From NCBI GenBank assembly GCA_947499735.1, contig CANMPP010000002.1, positions 310,001-374,000 of the forward strand: a stretch of DNA of 64,000 nucleotides, in the 5' to 3' direction. The first letter of the stretch is position 1. The number at the start of each line of letters is the position of its first letter. Below the pieces are notes generated by a model. It ran no database searches. It was not told the DNA's origin and saw only the letters and a list, made by a program, of their open reading frames with translations. This stretch comes from an uncultured Pelagimonas sp. (lineage in GTDB: Bacteria > Pseudomonadota > Alphaproteobacteria > Rhodobacterales > Rhodobacteraceae). The position numbers and the translations under genes were made by a program. This document shows, piece by piece, positions 37,111 through 46,843 of this stretch.

Positions 37111-38337
37111 ATGTCGCAAAAAATCGTGGTGATAGGGGCTGGGATGGCATCGGGCCGTTTGCTCGACCATCTGACAGAGGCTGACGATGGGGTGTTTGAC
37201 ATCACCCTGATCAATGCTGAACCACGTGGCACCTATAACCGCATCATGCTCTCGCCTGTTTTGGCAGGCGAGAAAACCTATGAGCAGATCGTCACACATG
37301 ACGATGTTTGGTATCGTGATAGAGGCATCACATGCCATTTTGGGACCAAGGTTGACGACATTGATCGTACAGCCAAAGTGGTTTCATTGATCGATGGAAC
37401 GCAGATCGCTTACGATCTTTTGGTCATTGCAACTGGGTCCAACCCATTCATCATTCCCATGCCGGGTCATGATTTAGAAGGTGTGATTGCCTATCGCGAT
37501 CTCGAAGACACCCAGAAGATGATGGATATGGGGCCGGACAATCAGGTTGTTGTCATTGGCGGCGGTCTGTTGGGCTTGGAAGCTGCCGCAGGGATGGCCC
37601 TGCGCGGTGTGGATGTGACGGTTGTCCATCTGATGGGCCATTTGATGGAACGCCAATTGGATCCCGAAGCGGGGGCGTTGCTGCGGGCATCTTTGGAAGA
37701 AAAAGGTATTTCTGTCTGCCTTGAGGCACAGAGCCAGAAAATACTGGGCCGGGATGGCAAGGTAAGCGCGCTTAAACTGGCGGACGGAACTGAGCTGCCC
37801 TGTGATCTTTTGGTTATGGCAGTTGGCATTCGTCCCAATGTTGGAATTGGCCAGAAGGCGGGCCTTGAAACCGGGCGTGGCATCAAAGTTGACGATCAGA
37901 TGCGCACATCTGACCCGGATATCTTTGCCATTGGCGAATGTACGGAACATCAGGGCGCGATCTTTGGTTTGGTTGCGCCATTGTTTGATCAAGCCAAGGT
38001 TCTTGCAGATACGCTGAAGGGTCAAGCGGCAGAATTTAAACAAAAATCCCTGTCCACAAAGCTGAAAGTCACGGGATGTGATTTGTTTTCTGCTGGGGAT
38101 TTTGAAGCTGGGGAAACACGCGAAGATATCGTTTTGCGTGACCCATCCCGTGGCGTCTATCGACGCCTTGTCTTGGAAGATAACAAATTGGTCGGCGCTG
38201 TTTTCTACGGCGATACGTCTGAAAGCAGCTGGGTTTTTAACCTCATTCAAGAGGGCACGGATGTGACGAACCTGCGCGATGCGCTGGTCTTTGGGCCAGC
38301 CTTCGTTGAACACAGCGCTGAGTTGGAGCAATCATGA
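37111..38337 (+). CDS. FAD/NAD(P)H-dependent reductase, probable electron-transfer subunit of nitrate reductase
   Basis: A 408-residue pyridine nucleotide-disulfide oxidoreductase-like flavoprotein, resembling the N-terminal part of assimilatory nitrite reductase NirB. FAD-binding GAGMASGRLL at the start, NAD-binding VVIGGGLLGLEAAAGMALRG near residue 148, and DIFAIGECTEHQG near 270. It ends before the siroheme/Fe-S part of NirB, so it cannot itself reduce nitrite. Its stop overlaps the nasA start (ATGA), as expected for the NADH-linked partner of NasA. Confidence 0.85.
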   Translation: MSQKIVVIGAGMASGRLLDHLTEADDGVFDITLINAEPRGTYNRIMLSPVLAGEKTYEQIVTHDDVWYRDRGITCHFGTKVDDIDRTAKVVSLIDGTQIAYDLLVIATGSNPFIIPMPGHDLEGVIAYRDLEDTQKMMDMGPDNQVVVIGGGLLGLEAAAGMALRGVDVTVVHLMGHLMERQLDPEAGALLRASLEEKGISVCLEAQSQKILGRDGKVSALKLADGTELPCDLLVMAVGIRPNVGIGQKAGLETGRGIKVDDQMRTSDPDIFAIGECTEHQGAIFGLVAPLFDQAKVLADTLKGQAAEFKQKSLSTKLKVTGCDLFSAGDFEAGETREDIVLRDPSRGVYRRLVLEDNKLVGAVFYGDTSESSWVFNLIQEGTDVTNLRDALVFGPAFVEHSAELEQS

Positions 38338-40964
38338 CGCAAGGCAAAACCATACGCTCCACCTGTCCTTATTGCGGTGTCGGTTGCGGTGTTTTGTTAA
38401 CACCGGACGGGCAGGGCGGTTTAGATGTGAAGGGGGATCCCAATCATCCCGCAAATTTGGGCCGTCTGTGTTCCAAAGGGTCTGCTTTGGGTGAAACCGT
38501 TGGACTGGGCGAACGTCTGTTGCGCCCGCGCATGGGCGGGCTGGACGTGTCTTGGGACACCGCGCTGTCCAAAGTCGCGGCGAAGTTCAAAGAAACCATT
38601 GAAACCCATGGTCCTGATAGCGCAGCTTTCTACGTGTCTGGTCAGTTGCTGACCGAAGATTACTACGTGGCCAATAAGCTGATGAAAGGCTTCATCGGCT
38701 CCGCCAATATCGACACGAATTCGCGTCTTTGTATGGCCTCGACCGTGGCCGGTCATAAACGCGCTTTTGGCACGGATACGGTGCCCGGCACATATGAGGA
38801 TTTGGAAGAGGCAGATCTGATTGTGTTGGTTGGGTCCAACCTCGCATGGTGCCATCCTGTTCTTTATCAACGGGTTATGGCGGCGCAAGAGGCGCGCGGC
38901 ACGCGGATCATCGTTGTGGATCCCCGCCGCACCGCCAGCTGTGACAAGGCCGCACTGCATTTGCCGCTGGCGCCGGGGTCTGACGTGGCACTGTTCAACC
39001 ATCTTCTGACGCGGATTGTGGATCAGGGTTTGGTGGACGACCGTTATCTGACCCATGTGAACGGGTTTGATGCAGCTGTTGCAAATGCGCGGGATAATAA
39101 CGATCTGTCGGTTACTGGTCTGCCAGCCGAGGATATCGAAGCCTTTTGTTCTGCATGGCTTGGCACCAAAAAGGTGGTCACGATTTTCTCGCAAGGGGTG
39201 AACCAATCCAGCTCGGGCGCGGATAAGGTCAATTCGATCCTGAACTGCCATCTCGCAACCGGTCGCATCGGCACACCGGGTTGCGGTCCGTTCTCTGTGA
39301 CGGGTCAGCCCAATGCGATGGGTGGGCGCGAAGTGGGCGGTTTGGCCAATATGCTGGCCTGCCATTTGGATCTGGAAGACGCCACGCATCGCAATGCGGT
39401 GGCTGGGTTCTGGAATGCGCATGATTTGCCTACAAAGGCCGGTTTGAAAGCGGTCGACATGTTCCGTGCTGTCGAAAGCGGCCAGATCAAGGCGTTGTGG
39501 ATCATTCACACGAACCCGGCGGTGACAATGCCCGAAGCGGATCGTGTGCGCGATGCGATTGCCAATTGTGATTTCACTGTGGTCAGCGACATTACAGCCG
39601 AAACCGATACGGCTCGTTTGGCTGATGTTCTATTGCCGGCTGCGGCATGGGGTGAAAAATCGGGGACGGTCACGAATTCGGACCGCACCATGAGCCGCCA
39701 GCGCCCTGTTCTGCCTGTACCCGGCGAGGCGCGTGCCGATTGGGATATTTTGGCAGATGTCGGTCGCCGCATGGGGTGGCGCGAGGCGTTTGATTACGAA
39801 ACACCGGCTGAGATATTTTTTGAATATGCGGCGCTGTCAGGCGTAGCTGCGAAATTCGGACGCGACTTTGACATTTCAGCGCTGTCTGACATTTCGGCAC
39901 AGGAATATGATGATCTGGCGCCCCAAAAATGGCCTGTTTCTGCGACCCGTCAGGGGGGGCGGTTCTTTGCGGATGGTGGATTTTTCCATGCAGATGGCAA
40001 AGCCAAAATGTTGCCTGTTACGCATCGGCCACCCGAGGCGAAGACCGAAAAACGCTATCCGTTCCGGTTCAATACGGGGCGTGTGCGTGATCAATGGCAC
40101 ACGATGACGCGCACAGGGCTCAGCCCGCGTTTGTCGGCCCATATCCCTGAACCTTATCTTGAAATTCACCCCGACGATGCTGCCGACCGCAATATTGCAG
40201 GCGAAGATCTTGTTCACGTGACCAGCCCACAGGGGCGCGCGATTTTGCGGGCTAAGATCACCGATGCCGTCACGACAGGACAGGTGTTTGCGCCGATCCA
40301 CTGGACGGGGGAAACCGCACCCTCTGGTCGCATTGATGCGCTGGTTGATTCCGTCACGGATCCGGTATCGGGCCAACCGGAAAGCAAAGCCGCCGTGGTC
40401 AATGTGACCCGCATGAATGCGGCGTGGTACGGGTTTGCTGTATCCTCGGACAAGATCGGCCCCGATTGCGATTACTGGGCGTGCGCCACGACAGAGGCTG
40501 GTAGCCGTGTTGAAATGGCAGGTCTAAAAGCCCCTGCTGATTGGGATATTGCAGCGCGGGCCATGTTTGGATTGGATGACACAGCGGAATGTGCGTCCCT
40601 GACAGATCCGGCAACCGGAATGGCGCGTTTGGCGTACCGCGTGGATGGCAGATTGGTGGCAGCATTGTTCGTGTCGGCCAAACCGATGGCCATCATGCGC
40701 GACTACCTCGCAACCTTGCCGTTTGATGCGGATCACACATTCCTCAGCGGGCGCGCACCGCTGGATATGCCCGATGCGGGGCCGATTGTGTGTTCTTGCT
40801 TTGGTGTTGGTATGAACACCATCCTGAATGCAATTGAAAACGATGGCCTTCTGTCTGTCGATCAAATCGGATCGGCCCTTCAGGCCGGGACAAATTGCGG
40901 CTCTTGCAAGCCTGAACTCGCCGAGCTACTTGCGTCTGTGCAGCGCAAGGAGGCAGCAGAGTGA
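38334..40964 (+). CDS. nasA: Assimilatory nitrate reductase catalytic subunit NasA
   Basis: An 876-residue cytoplasmic molybdoenzyme reducing nitrate to nitrite. The N-terminal [4Fe-4S] ligands are Cys11, Cys14, Cys18 and Cys46 (CPYCGVGC ... LCSKG). The bis-MGD domain follows (LVGSNLAWCHPVLYQR; CGPFSVTGQPNAMGGREVGG), with the dinucleotide-binding end domain from about 570. The C-terminus is a BFD-like [2Fe-2S] domain with Cys820, Cys822, Cys855 and Cys858, which fits electron entry from the flavoprotein encoded upstream. There is no Tat signal. Confidence 0.95.
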   Translation: MTQGKTIRSTCPYCGVGCGVLLTPDGQGGLDVKGDPNHPANLGRLCSKGSALGETVGLGERLLRPRMGGLDVSWDTALSKVAAKFKETIETHGPDSAAFYVSGQLLTEDYYVANKLMKGFIGSANIDTNSRLCMASTVAGHKRAFGTDTVPGTYEDLEEADLIVLVGSNLAWCHPVLYQRVMAAQEARGTRIIVVDPRRTASCDKAALHLPLAPGSDVALFNHLLTRIVDQGLVDDRYLTHVNGFDAAVANARDNNDLSVTGLPAEDIEAFCSAWLGTKKVVTIFSQGVNQSSSGADKVNSILNCHLATGRIGTPGCGPFSVTGQPNAMGGREVGGLANMLACHLDLEDATHRNAVAGFWNAHDLPTKAGLKAVDMFRAVESGQIKALWIIHTNPAVTMPEADRVRDAIANCDFTVVSDITAETDTARLADVLLPAAAWGEKSGTVTNSDRTMSRQRPVLPVPGEARADWDILADVGRRMGWREAFDYETPAEIFFEYAALSGVAAKFGRDFDISALSDISAQEYDDLAPQKWPVSATRQGGRFFADGGFFHADGKAKMLPVTHRPPEAKTEKRYPFRFNTGRVRDQWHTMTRTGLSPRLSAHIPEPYLEIHPDDAADRNIAGEDLVHVTSPQGRAILRAKITDAVTTGQVFAPIHWTGETAPSGRIDALVDSVTDPVSGQPESKAAVVNVTRMNAAWYGFAVSSDKIGPDCDYWACATTEAGSRVEMAGLKAPADWDIAARAMFGLDDTAECASLTDPATGMARLAYRVDGRLVAALFVSAKPMAIMRDYLATLPFDADHTFLSGRAPLDMPDAGPIVCSCFGVGMNTILNAIENDGLLSVDQIGSALQAGTNCGSCKPELAELLASVQRKEAAE

Positions 40965-41956
40965 CACGCTCAACGGCATTGGCCGAATTTGTTCGGATCC
41001 TCGGCAGGGGACCGGGACGGTCGCGATCTTTGACACAGGACGAAGCCTATCAGGCCATGCAGATTATGCTGACAGGGCAGGCCGCACCACAGGCTGTTGG
41101 CGCGATCCTGATGCTGATGCGCATGAAAGGTGAAGTGGCCCCGGAAATCGCTGGATTTGCGGCCGCTGCACGGGATTTCCTAAACGCATCAACGGATACA
41201 AGCGGCGTCAACGTCGATCTGGACTGGCCCTGTTACGCGGCAGGGCGCACACGTGGACTGCCTTGGTTCTTACTATCGGCCAAATTGGTGGCCGGTACGG
41301 GCACACGTATTTTGTTGCATGGCTGGAATGGAAAAGACCCGGCAATTCGCACTGGCCTCGACTATCTGGGCATTCCTGTGGTGAATGACTTTGCCTCGGT
41401 CAACGCTGCGCTGGACAATCATAATATTGCCTATCTCCCCCTCGAAGATGCCTATCCCGCATTGTTCAATTTGTTGAATTTGCGCGAAATTCTAGGCCTT
41501 CGATCCTGTATCAACACGGTGTGCCGCATGCTGAACCCTGCCGGGTCTCAGGATAGCGTGCAGGGCGTGTTTCATCCCCCCTACCGTCTGTTGCAGGCGG
41601 ATGCGGCAGCTCTGCTCGGTTGGCGCAACATGACCGTGATCAAAGGCGGTGGGGGGGAATTTGAACGCCATCCAGGAAAGCTGATTGATGCGTTTGGATT
41701 GCGTGCGGGTCAGTCATGGCAGGAAGATATTCCAGCCATCAGCGATGACAAACGCAAACTGTCTGAAATCGAGTTGCCCTATGAGGCGCTGGTGGATCTG
41801 TGGCGGGATGGCACGGATGCCAGCCATGGTTTTGCGATGGATTTGGTGTTAGGAACGGCGGATCTGGCGCTGGACACGATCGGATCTAGCAGATCAGCGG
41901 CGGATCTTTGGCAAGCACGGCATGACGCATCTGCGTCATCTCCAGCAAGCATGTAA
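40961..41956 (+). CDS. TrpD2/YbiB-like glycosyltransferase family 3 protein
   Basis: A 331-residue homologue of anthranilate phosphoribosyltransferase (glycosyl transferase family 3), starting with GTG at 40961 overlapping the nasA stop. The N-terminal helical domain has MLTGQAAPQAVGAILMLMRMKGE; the C-terminal alpha/beta domain has LLHGWNGKDPAIRTG and VIKGGGGEFERHPGK. The glycine-rich PRPP loop of true TrpD is not recognisable, so it is more like the nucleic-acid-binding TrpD2 group. It is often found next to nas genes; its job there is not established. Confidence 0.8.
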   Translation: MTRSTALAEFVRILGRGPGRSRSLTQDEAYQAMQIMLTGQAAPQAVGAILMLMRMKGEVAPEIAGFAAAARDFLNASTDTSGVNVDLDWPCYAAGRTRGLPWFLLSAKLVAGTGTRILLHGWNGKDPAIRTGLDYLGIPVVNDFASVNAALDNHNIAYLPLEDAYPALFNLLNLREILGLRSCINTVCRMLNPAGSQDSVQGVFHPPYRLLQADAAALLGWRNMTVIKGGGGEFERHPGKLIDAFGLRAGQSWQEDIPAISDDKRKLSEIELPYEALVDLWRDGTDASHGFAMDLVLGTADLALDTIGSSRSAADLWQARHDASASSPASM

Positions 41957-41967
41957 GGAAATGTGCG

Positions 41968-43359
41968 ATGAAAAGTTTTCCTATGTTCATCAAGACGACG
42001 GACCGCAAAGTGGTGGTCGTTGGCGGCGGAGAACAAGCAGCACAAAAGACGCGGCTTTTGTTGAAAACGGATGCGTTGATACATATCGTTGCACCGGAAC
42101 TGGATGATGAATTGCAGAATCTGGCGGATGCGGGATGTATTACGCAAGTTCCTGAACTGACAGCAGAGATCTTTGCGGATGCTGCGATGGCATTTATCGC
42201 AACAGGTTGCCCGCCCTTAGATGTATCAGCACATGCGGTGGCAAAATCTGTGAACTGCCCTGTCAATGTAGTGGACCGTCCCGAACTCTGTGATTTGACC
42301 ACGCCGGCTTTGGTGGATCGGGATCCAATTGTGATTGCAATCGGATCTGAAGGCACATCCCCTGTGCTGACCCGCGAAATCAAGACGCGGTTGGAAACGC
42401 AATTGCCCCAGAACCTCGGGGCTTTGGCGGCTTTGGCTGGGCGTTTGCGTGTCAGCGTGGCCCGCCGTATCGCACAAGAGGATCGTCGTCCGTTTTGGGC
42501 TTGGGTGTTCAAAGGCGAACCGCGCAAAATGTGGGAGCAGGGCAAAGAGCGTGACGCGTCTGCGATGATCAAAGATGCGATTGCGTCCGGGGCCGTGCCA
42601 GATACGACGACTGGCGGGCGTGTATCCTTGGTTGGTGCAGGACCCGGCGCGCGGGATTTGATGACATTGCGTGCTGTGCAACGCCTGCAAGAAGCAGATG
42701 TGATTTATTATGACCGTTTGGTTGATGAAGAGGTGCTGGAACTGGCGCGTCGCGATGCGGAACGCGTGTTCGTGGGCAAACATGTGGGGGCACATGCCTG
42801 GCCACAGGACCAAATCAACCGCGTGATTGTGGCCGAGGCGAAAAAGGGGCGTGCGGTTGTGCGTTTGAAATCAGGCGATCCGGGGATCTTTGGCCGTGCG
42901 GGCGAAGAACTAGACGCGCTGAACGGTGCGGGCATTCCAGTTGATATCGTGCCTGGTGTCACAGCCGCCAGTGCAGGGGCTGCGGCCTTTGGCCAGCCAC
43001 TGACCGAAAGGGGCGTGTCCGATACTTTGGTGATCACCACAGGCCGCGCCCGCGATGACGCACCGACGCCAGATGCCACCCGCATGATCGCACCGGGTAC
43101 AACTGCAGCCTATTATATGTCGGTCGGTGAAGCTGCCCGAATTTGCGCTGATTTGACGGCCCATGGCGTGCCTGCGGACGCATTGGTGAAAGTGGCTATG
43201 GATGTCTCCAAAGCCAGTGAAAAGCTTGCGACCTGTACCTTGGGCACATTAGAGGCCACTTTGGCAGATATGAATTGCACAGGATGCGCAGTGATCACCG
43301 TGACATGGCCGCAAGCCTTGGATATTAGCCCGTCGCAACACCATCAAGGCGTGGCATAA
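41968..43359 (+). CDS. cysG: Siroheme synthase CysG
   Basis: A 463-residue three-activity enzyme making siroheme, the cofactor of assimilatory nitrite and sulfite reductases. The N-terminal dehydrogenase/ferrochelatase part has VVVVGGGEQAAQKTRLLL; the C-terminal uroporphyrinogen-III methyltransferase has VSLVGAGPGARDLMTLRAV, YYDRLV and RLKSGDPGIFGRAGEE. An AAGGA box precedes the ATG. It closes the nitrate cluster and overlaps the convergent ABC ATPase gene by 35 bp. Confidence 0.95.
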   Translation: MKSFPMFIKTTDRKVVVVGGGEQAAQKTRLLLKTDALIHIVAPELDDELQNLADAGCITQVPELTAEIFADAAMAFIATGCPPLDVSAHAVAKSVNCPVNVVDRPELCDLTTPALVDRDPIVIAIGSEGTSPVLTREIKTRLETQLPQNLGALAALAGRLRVSVARRIAQEDRRPFWAWVFKGEPRKMWEQGKERDASAMIKDAIASGAVPDTTTGGRVSLVGAGPGARDLMTLRAVQRLQEADVIYYDRLVDEEVLELARRDAERVFVGKHVGAHAWPQDQINRVIVAEAKKGRAVVRLKSGDPGIFGRAGEELDALNGAGIPVDIVPGVTAASAGAAAFGQPLTERGVSDTLVITTGRARDDAPTPDATRMIAPGTTAAYYMSVGEAARICADLTAHGVPADALVKVAMDVSKASEKLATCTLGTLEATLADMNCTGCAVITVTWPQALDISPSQHHQGVA

Positions 43360-45007
43360 AGGATAGCAATTCCTGCGTGTAGGCATGCTGGGGCGCAGTG
43401 AACAGCGACTCGGTATCTGCCTGTTCCACCATCACGCCGTTTTTCATCACACCGACGCGATCACACATCTGGCGGATCACCGGCAGGTCATGGCTGATGA
43501 ACAACATGGTCAGGTTTAGGTGTTCTTGCAGGTCTTTTAGGATGTTCAGGATTTGCGCCTGAATAGACACATCCAGTGCGGATGTTGGTTCGTCACAGAT
43601 CAGAAAACGCGGCTGCGTTGCCAAGGCGCGGGCGATGGAAATCCGCTGACGTTGACCGCCCGAGAACTCATGCGGGTATTTGCGCCCGGCTGCCGCCCCC
43701 AGACCCACGCGATCCAGCAATTCATCCACGCGATGTTGCAGCGCTTTGCCCGACAGGATGCCGTGATGGCGTGCGGGTTCAGCAATGATCGCATCAATGC
43801 GCATACGCGGGTTTAGGGATGAATAAGGGTCTTGGAAAATCATCTGAATTTGGCTGCGATAGCTGGACAGATCCTGTGCGCCCGTAACTTCTTGGCCGTC
43901 AAATGTAATCGTGCCGCCATCAACGCCGTACAGTCCGGCAATCATCCGTGCGATGGTGGATTTACCCGACCCAGATTCACCCACAACGCCAAAGACTTCG
44001 CCCTGTTTGATGTCAAAGCTGACTTGATCCACGGCCGTTGAAAATTCTCGGCGGGATGGAATAAGGGCGGGCTTTTTCAGGAATTTCTTCGTTAGATCCC
44101 GAATTTCGAACAGGGGTTTGCTTTTGTCCAGTTCGGTCTTTTTCCAATTGCGTGCCAGATCCTCGATCTGGAACGTGGTTTCGCGACCGCCATAAGACAC
44201 CAATGGAAACCTGTGCATTTTCGTATCGGGGCGGGGCACGGCGGAAATCAAACTTTTGGTGTATTCATGGCTGGGCTGACCCAGAACCTGCGCTGTCGGG
44301 CCGGTTTCAACGACTTTGCCGCGATACATAACAGTGACCACATCCGTGGTGTCCGCGATGACGCCCATATCATGGGTGATCAGAATGACGCCAACCTGCT
44401 TTTCCTGCGCTAGATCCTTGATCAGCTCCAAGATTTGCGCCTGAACCGACACATCCAACGCAGTGGTCGGTTCGTCTGCTATGATCACATCAGGTTCGGA
44501 ACATAGCGCCAGCGCGATGACCACACGTTGACGCATCCCGCCTGAGAATTGGTGCGGGTATTGGTCAATTCGTGTGTCTGGATCGGGAATGCGCACCTGC
44601 CGCAACAGATCTATGGCGCGTTCTTTGGCATCTGCTTCGTTCAGGCCCAGATGATTGCGAATGGTTTCAATCAGCTGGTCCCCCACTGTCAGCAATGGGT
44701 TTAGCGATGTCAGGGGGTCCTGAAAGATCATGCTGATCTCTTTGCCACGCAAGGATTGCATCGCTTCCCGGTCGAGACCCGAGATGGATTTGCCTTTTAG
44801 GGAAATCGTGCCACCCGTGATATGGCCTGGACGATCCAGCAATCCCATGACGGCCGCGCCAATGGTGGATTTGCCAGCCCCAGATTCCCCAACCAAACCG
44901 TGGATTTGGCCGGGCTCAACTGTCAGATTGGCGCTATCCACTGCGATAAAGGTCGCTTTACGGGTTGGAAACGCGACTGTAAGGTCAGATATATCGAGCA
45001 GAGTCAT
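43325..45007 (-). CDS. Dipeptide/oligopeptide-type ABC transporter ATPase, fused DppD-DppF
   Basis: A 560-residue ATPase with two full domains. Domain 1: Walker A GESGAGKST (about 39-47), signature FSGGMRQRVVIALAL, Walker B IIADEPTTALD. Domain 2: Walker A GESGSGKST, signature FSGGQRQRISIARAL, Walker B LICDEPTSALD. Each is followed by an oligopeptide-transporter C-terminal extension. It is the last gene of a minus-strand operon whose permeases and two binding proteins lie upstream. Confidence 0.93.
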   Translation of the reverse strand: MTLLDISDLTVAFPTRKATFIAVDSANLTVEPGQIHGLVGESGAGKSTIGAAVMGLLDRPGHITGGTISLKGKSISGLDREAMQSLRGKEISMIFQDPLTSLNPLLTVGDQLIETIRNHLGLNEADAKERAIDLLRQVRIPDPDTRIDQYPHQFSGGMRQRVVIALALCSEPDVIIADEPTTALDVSVQAQILELIKDLAQEKQVGVILITHDMGVIADTTDVVTVMYRGKVVETGPTAQVLGQPSHEYTKSLISAVPRPDTKMHRFPLVSYGGRETTFQIEDLARNWKKTELDKSKPLFEIRDLTKKFLKKPALIPSRREFSTAVDQVSFDIKQGEVFGVVGESGSGKSTIARMIAGLYGVDGGTITFDGQEVTGAQDLSSYRSQIQMIFQDPYSSLNPRMRIDAIIAEPARHHGILSGKALQHRVDELLDRVGLGAAAGRKYPHEFSGGQRQRISIARALATQPRFLICDEPTSALDVSIQAQILNILKDLQEHLNLTMLFISHDLPVIRQMCDRVGVMKNGVMVEQADTESLFTAPQHAYTQELLSFMPRLDGVATG

Positions 45008-45085
45008 TGCGTCTTTCCCGTGCTGTTGTTGATTTGTTGGGGATTTTGGGCTATGTTCATATTGTTAATCAAAGGATGACACATG

Positions 45086-45892
45086 CTATATGGTCCCCCC
45101 ATCGTTATCGTCTAACCCACGAGTTATGTTTTCGGCGGTTGCGATTTCCTGCGTTAACACCGCGGAAATTCTTTCAAATGCGCTTGCTTGATCCATGGTT
45201 AAATCTATTTCCTGCTTGGAAAATTCTTTGCTCATATCGTGTGAGCGAATTGAGTCGTCTACATGACGCACGGCATCGAATGCAGCCATGGCGGCCTTGG
45301 TTCCCAAATCAAACATCGACCCGATAACGCGCTTTCGGCGATCGATGCTGAGGGATTCGAATTGCCCGCTGGCCGATGCTTTGAGCAACTGGGACACATA
45401 TTCGTCCAATTGATAGTAGCGGATCACGTATGGCAGAATGCCAGCGGGCAGGTCGGATAGATGTGGCCTAGCATGTTCATAGGCATCATTCGTTTCACTC
45501 ACGACAGTCATTGGCATGGATGGTTCGCCATCCGCAGCATTGTCGATATTTGACAGATAAGTCGCGCGGAGGGTTTCTGCTGCAGAGCCTACAAACTGAC
45601 CTGTTTGCGCCTCAAGATTTAGGATCAATTCAGCGCGCAAAGCCAACAGCATTCGCAATTGCCGCCGCTTGTCTTGGTTGATTGCTTTGGTCACATCTGA
45701 TTGGTGCTGAAACTGCCATAAAAGCAAGGCACCGCCCGCTGCAATGACCGTTCCAATCACACCGATAAAGGCCGCATCAATCCGGGCTATGTCAATCCGG
45801 TCCGCCATATGGATGCGTCTGAAAAAGAACCAAAGCCCAATCATGCCCGAAAGGACACATGTTGCAGCTAGGGTCGCTTGCGTACGCGTCAT
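45086..45892 (-). CDS. Membrane protein of unknown function within the dipeptide ABC operon
   Basis: A 268-residue protein with two N-terminal hydrophobic helices (about residues 8-24 and 40-62) followed by a long soluble, mainly helical part rich in charged residues (QDKRRQLRMLLALRAELILN; RKRVIGSMFDLGTKAAMAAF). No known domain is recognised. It starts 8 bp after the permease gene and ends 78 bp before the ATPase gene, so it is probably co-transcribed although no such protein belongs to this transporter type. Codon use is slightly more A/T-rich than the flanking genes. Confidence 0.65.
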   Translation of the reverse strand: MTRTQATLAATCVLSGMIGLWFFFRRIHMADRIDIARIDAAFIGVIGTVIAAGGALLLWQFQHQSDVTKAINQDKRRQLRMLLALRAELILNLEAQTGQFVGSAAETLRATYLSNIDNAADGEPSMPMTVVSETNDAYEHARPHLSDLPAGILPYVIRYYQLDEYVSQLLKASASGQFESLSIDRRKRVIGSMFDLGTKAAMAAFDAVRHVDDSIRSHDMSKEFSKQEIDLTMDQASAFERISAVLTQEIATAENITRGLDDNDGGTI

Positions 45893-45900
45893 GCCTTTGT

Positions 45901-46842
45901 CTACCTCAGTTTCGGGTTCAGCGCATCACGCAGCCAGTCACCCAACAGGTTCACAGACAGGGCCAGTGCCAAAAGGGTGCAGGACGGAAAGAACAAGATC
46001 CACCATTCGCCAGAGAATAAGAACCCCTGACCGATGCGGATCAGCGTTCCAAGGCTAGGCTGTGTTGGCGGTGCGCCGACGCCCAGAAAGCTGAGGGTGG
46101 CTTCAGCGATGATGGCAAGGGCCAGTGAAATCGTTGCGATGACCAAAACAGGGCTTAGCACGTTTGGCAGAATATGGCGCAGCATGATCACGGGGCTGGA
46201 TCTGCCAATCAGCTGGGCAGCCAAGACATATTCACGGTTCTTTTCGACTAATGTGGCACCACGCACAACGCGGGCAAATTGCACCCAGTCGGACAGGCCA
46301 ATGGCAATGATCAACACCCAAATCGCCATTTGATCGCGATATTCAATAGGGGTCACGCCCTTGGCGATCCCGAAGATCAGCATCGCGACTAGGATGGAGG
46401 GGAAGGTTAGCTGCACATCGGCAATGCGCATGATGATGGTTTCCGTCCAGCCCCCAATGTAGCCCGCGATCAGACCCAAAGAAATGCCCAGGATCATCGC
46501 GAACATCACGGCGGAAAAGCCAACGAACAGCGAAATGCGCATGCCGTACAGGATGGTCGACAACACGTCGCGCCCTTGATCATCGGTGCCCAGCATGAAT
46601 TCGGCGCCGGTGAAATCATTCGATGTCATTGGCGGGGTAAACCCGTTCATCAGATCCAGACTGGCGGGATCATAGGGGTTGAACGGTGCAATCAGCGGTG
46701 CACATAGCGCGCTAAACACCAGCAAGAAGACGGTTAAGAATGACACCATCGCAATGGGCGAATGGCGAAACGCATAGGCCAGATCACTATCCCAAAATGC
46801 AGCGATACGCGATTGAGGTTTGTTTTGGCTGATATCGGTCAT
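45901..46842 (-). CDS. Dipeptide-type ABC transporter permease (DppC-like)
   Basis: A 313-residue permease with six hydrophobic helices. The start is ATG 46840-46842 (MTDISQNKPQ), with an AAGGAGG box; the frame runs further upstream into the other permease. The N-terminal oligopeptide-permease domain is followed by the coupling motif REYVLAAQLIGRSSPVIMLRHILPN, and the start of the core has GTDDQGRDVLSTILYG, typical for DppC. Its start lies 1 bp before the stop of the upstream permease gene is passed, showing coupling. Confidence 0.92.
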   Translation of the reverse strand: MTDISQNKPQSRIAAFWDSDLAYAFRHSPIAMVSFLTVFLLVFSALCAPLIAPFNPYDPASLDLMNGFTPPMTSNDFTGAEFMLGTDDQGRDVLSTILYGMRISLFVGFSAVMFAMILGISLGLIAGYIGGWTETIIMRIADVQLTFPSILVAMLIFGIAKGVTPIEYRDQMAIWVLIIAIGLSDWVQFARVVRGATLVEKNREYVLAAQLIGRSSPVIMLRHILPNVLSPVLVIATISLALAIIAEATLSFLGVGAPPTQPSLGTLIRIGQGFLFSGEWWILFFPSCTLLALALSVNLLGDWLRDALNPKLR

Positions 46843-46843
46843 G

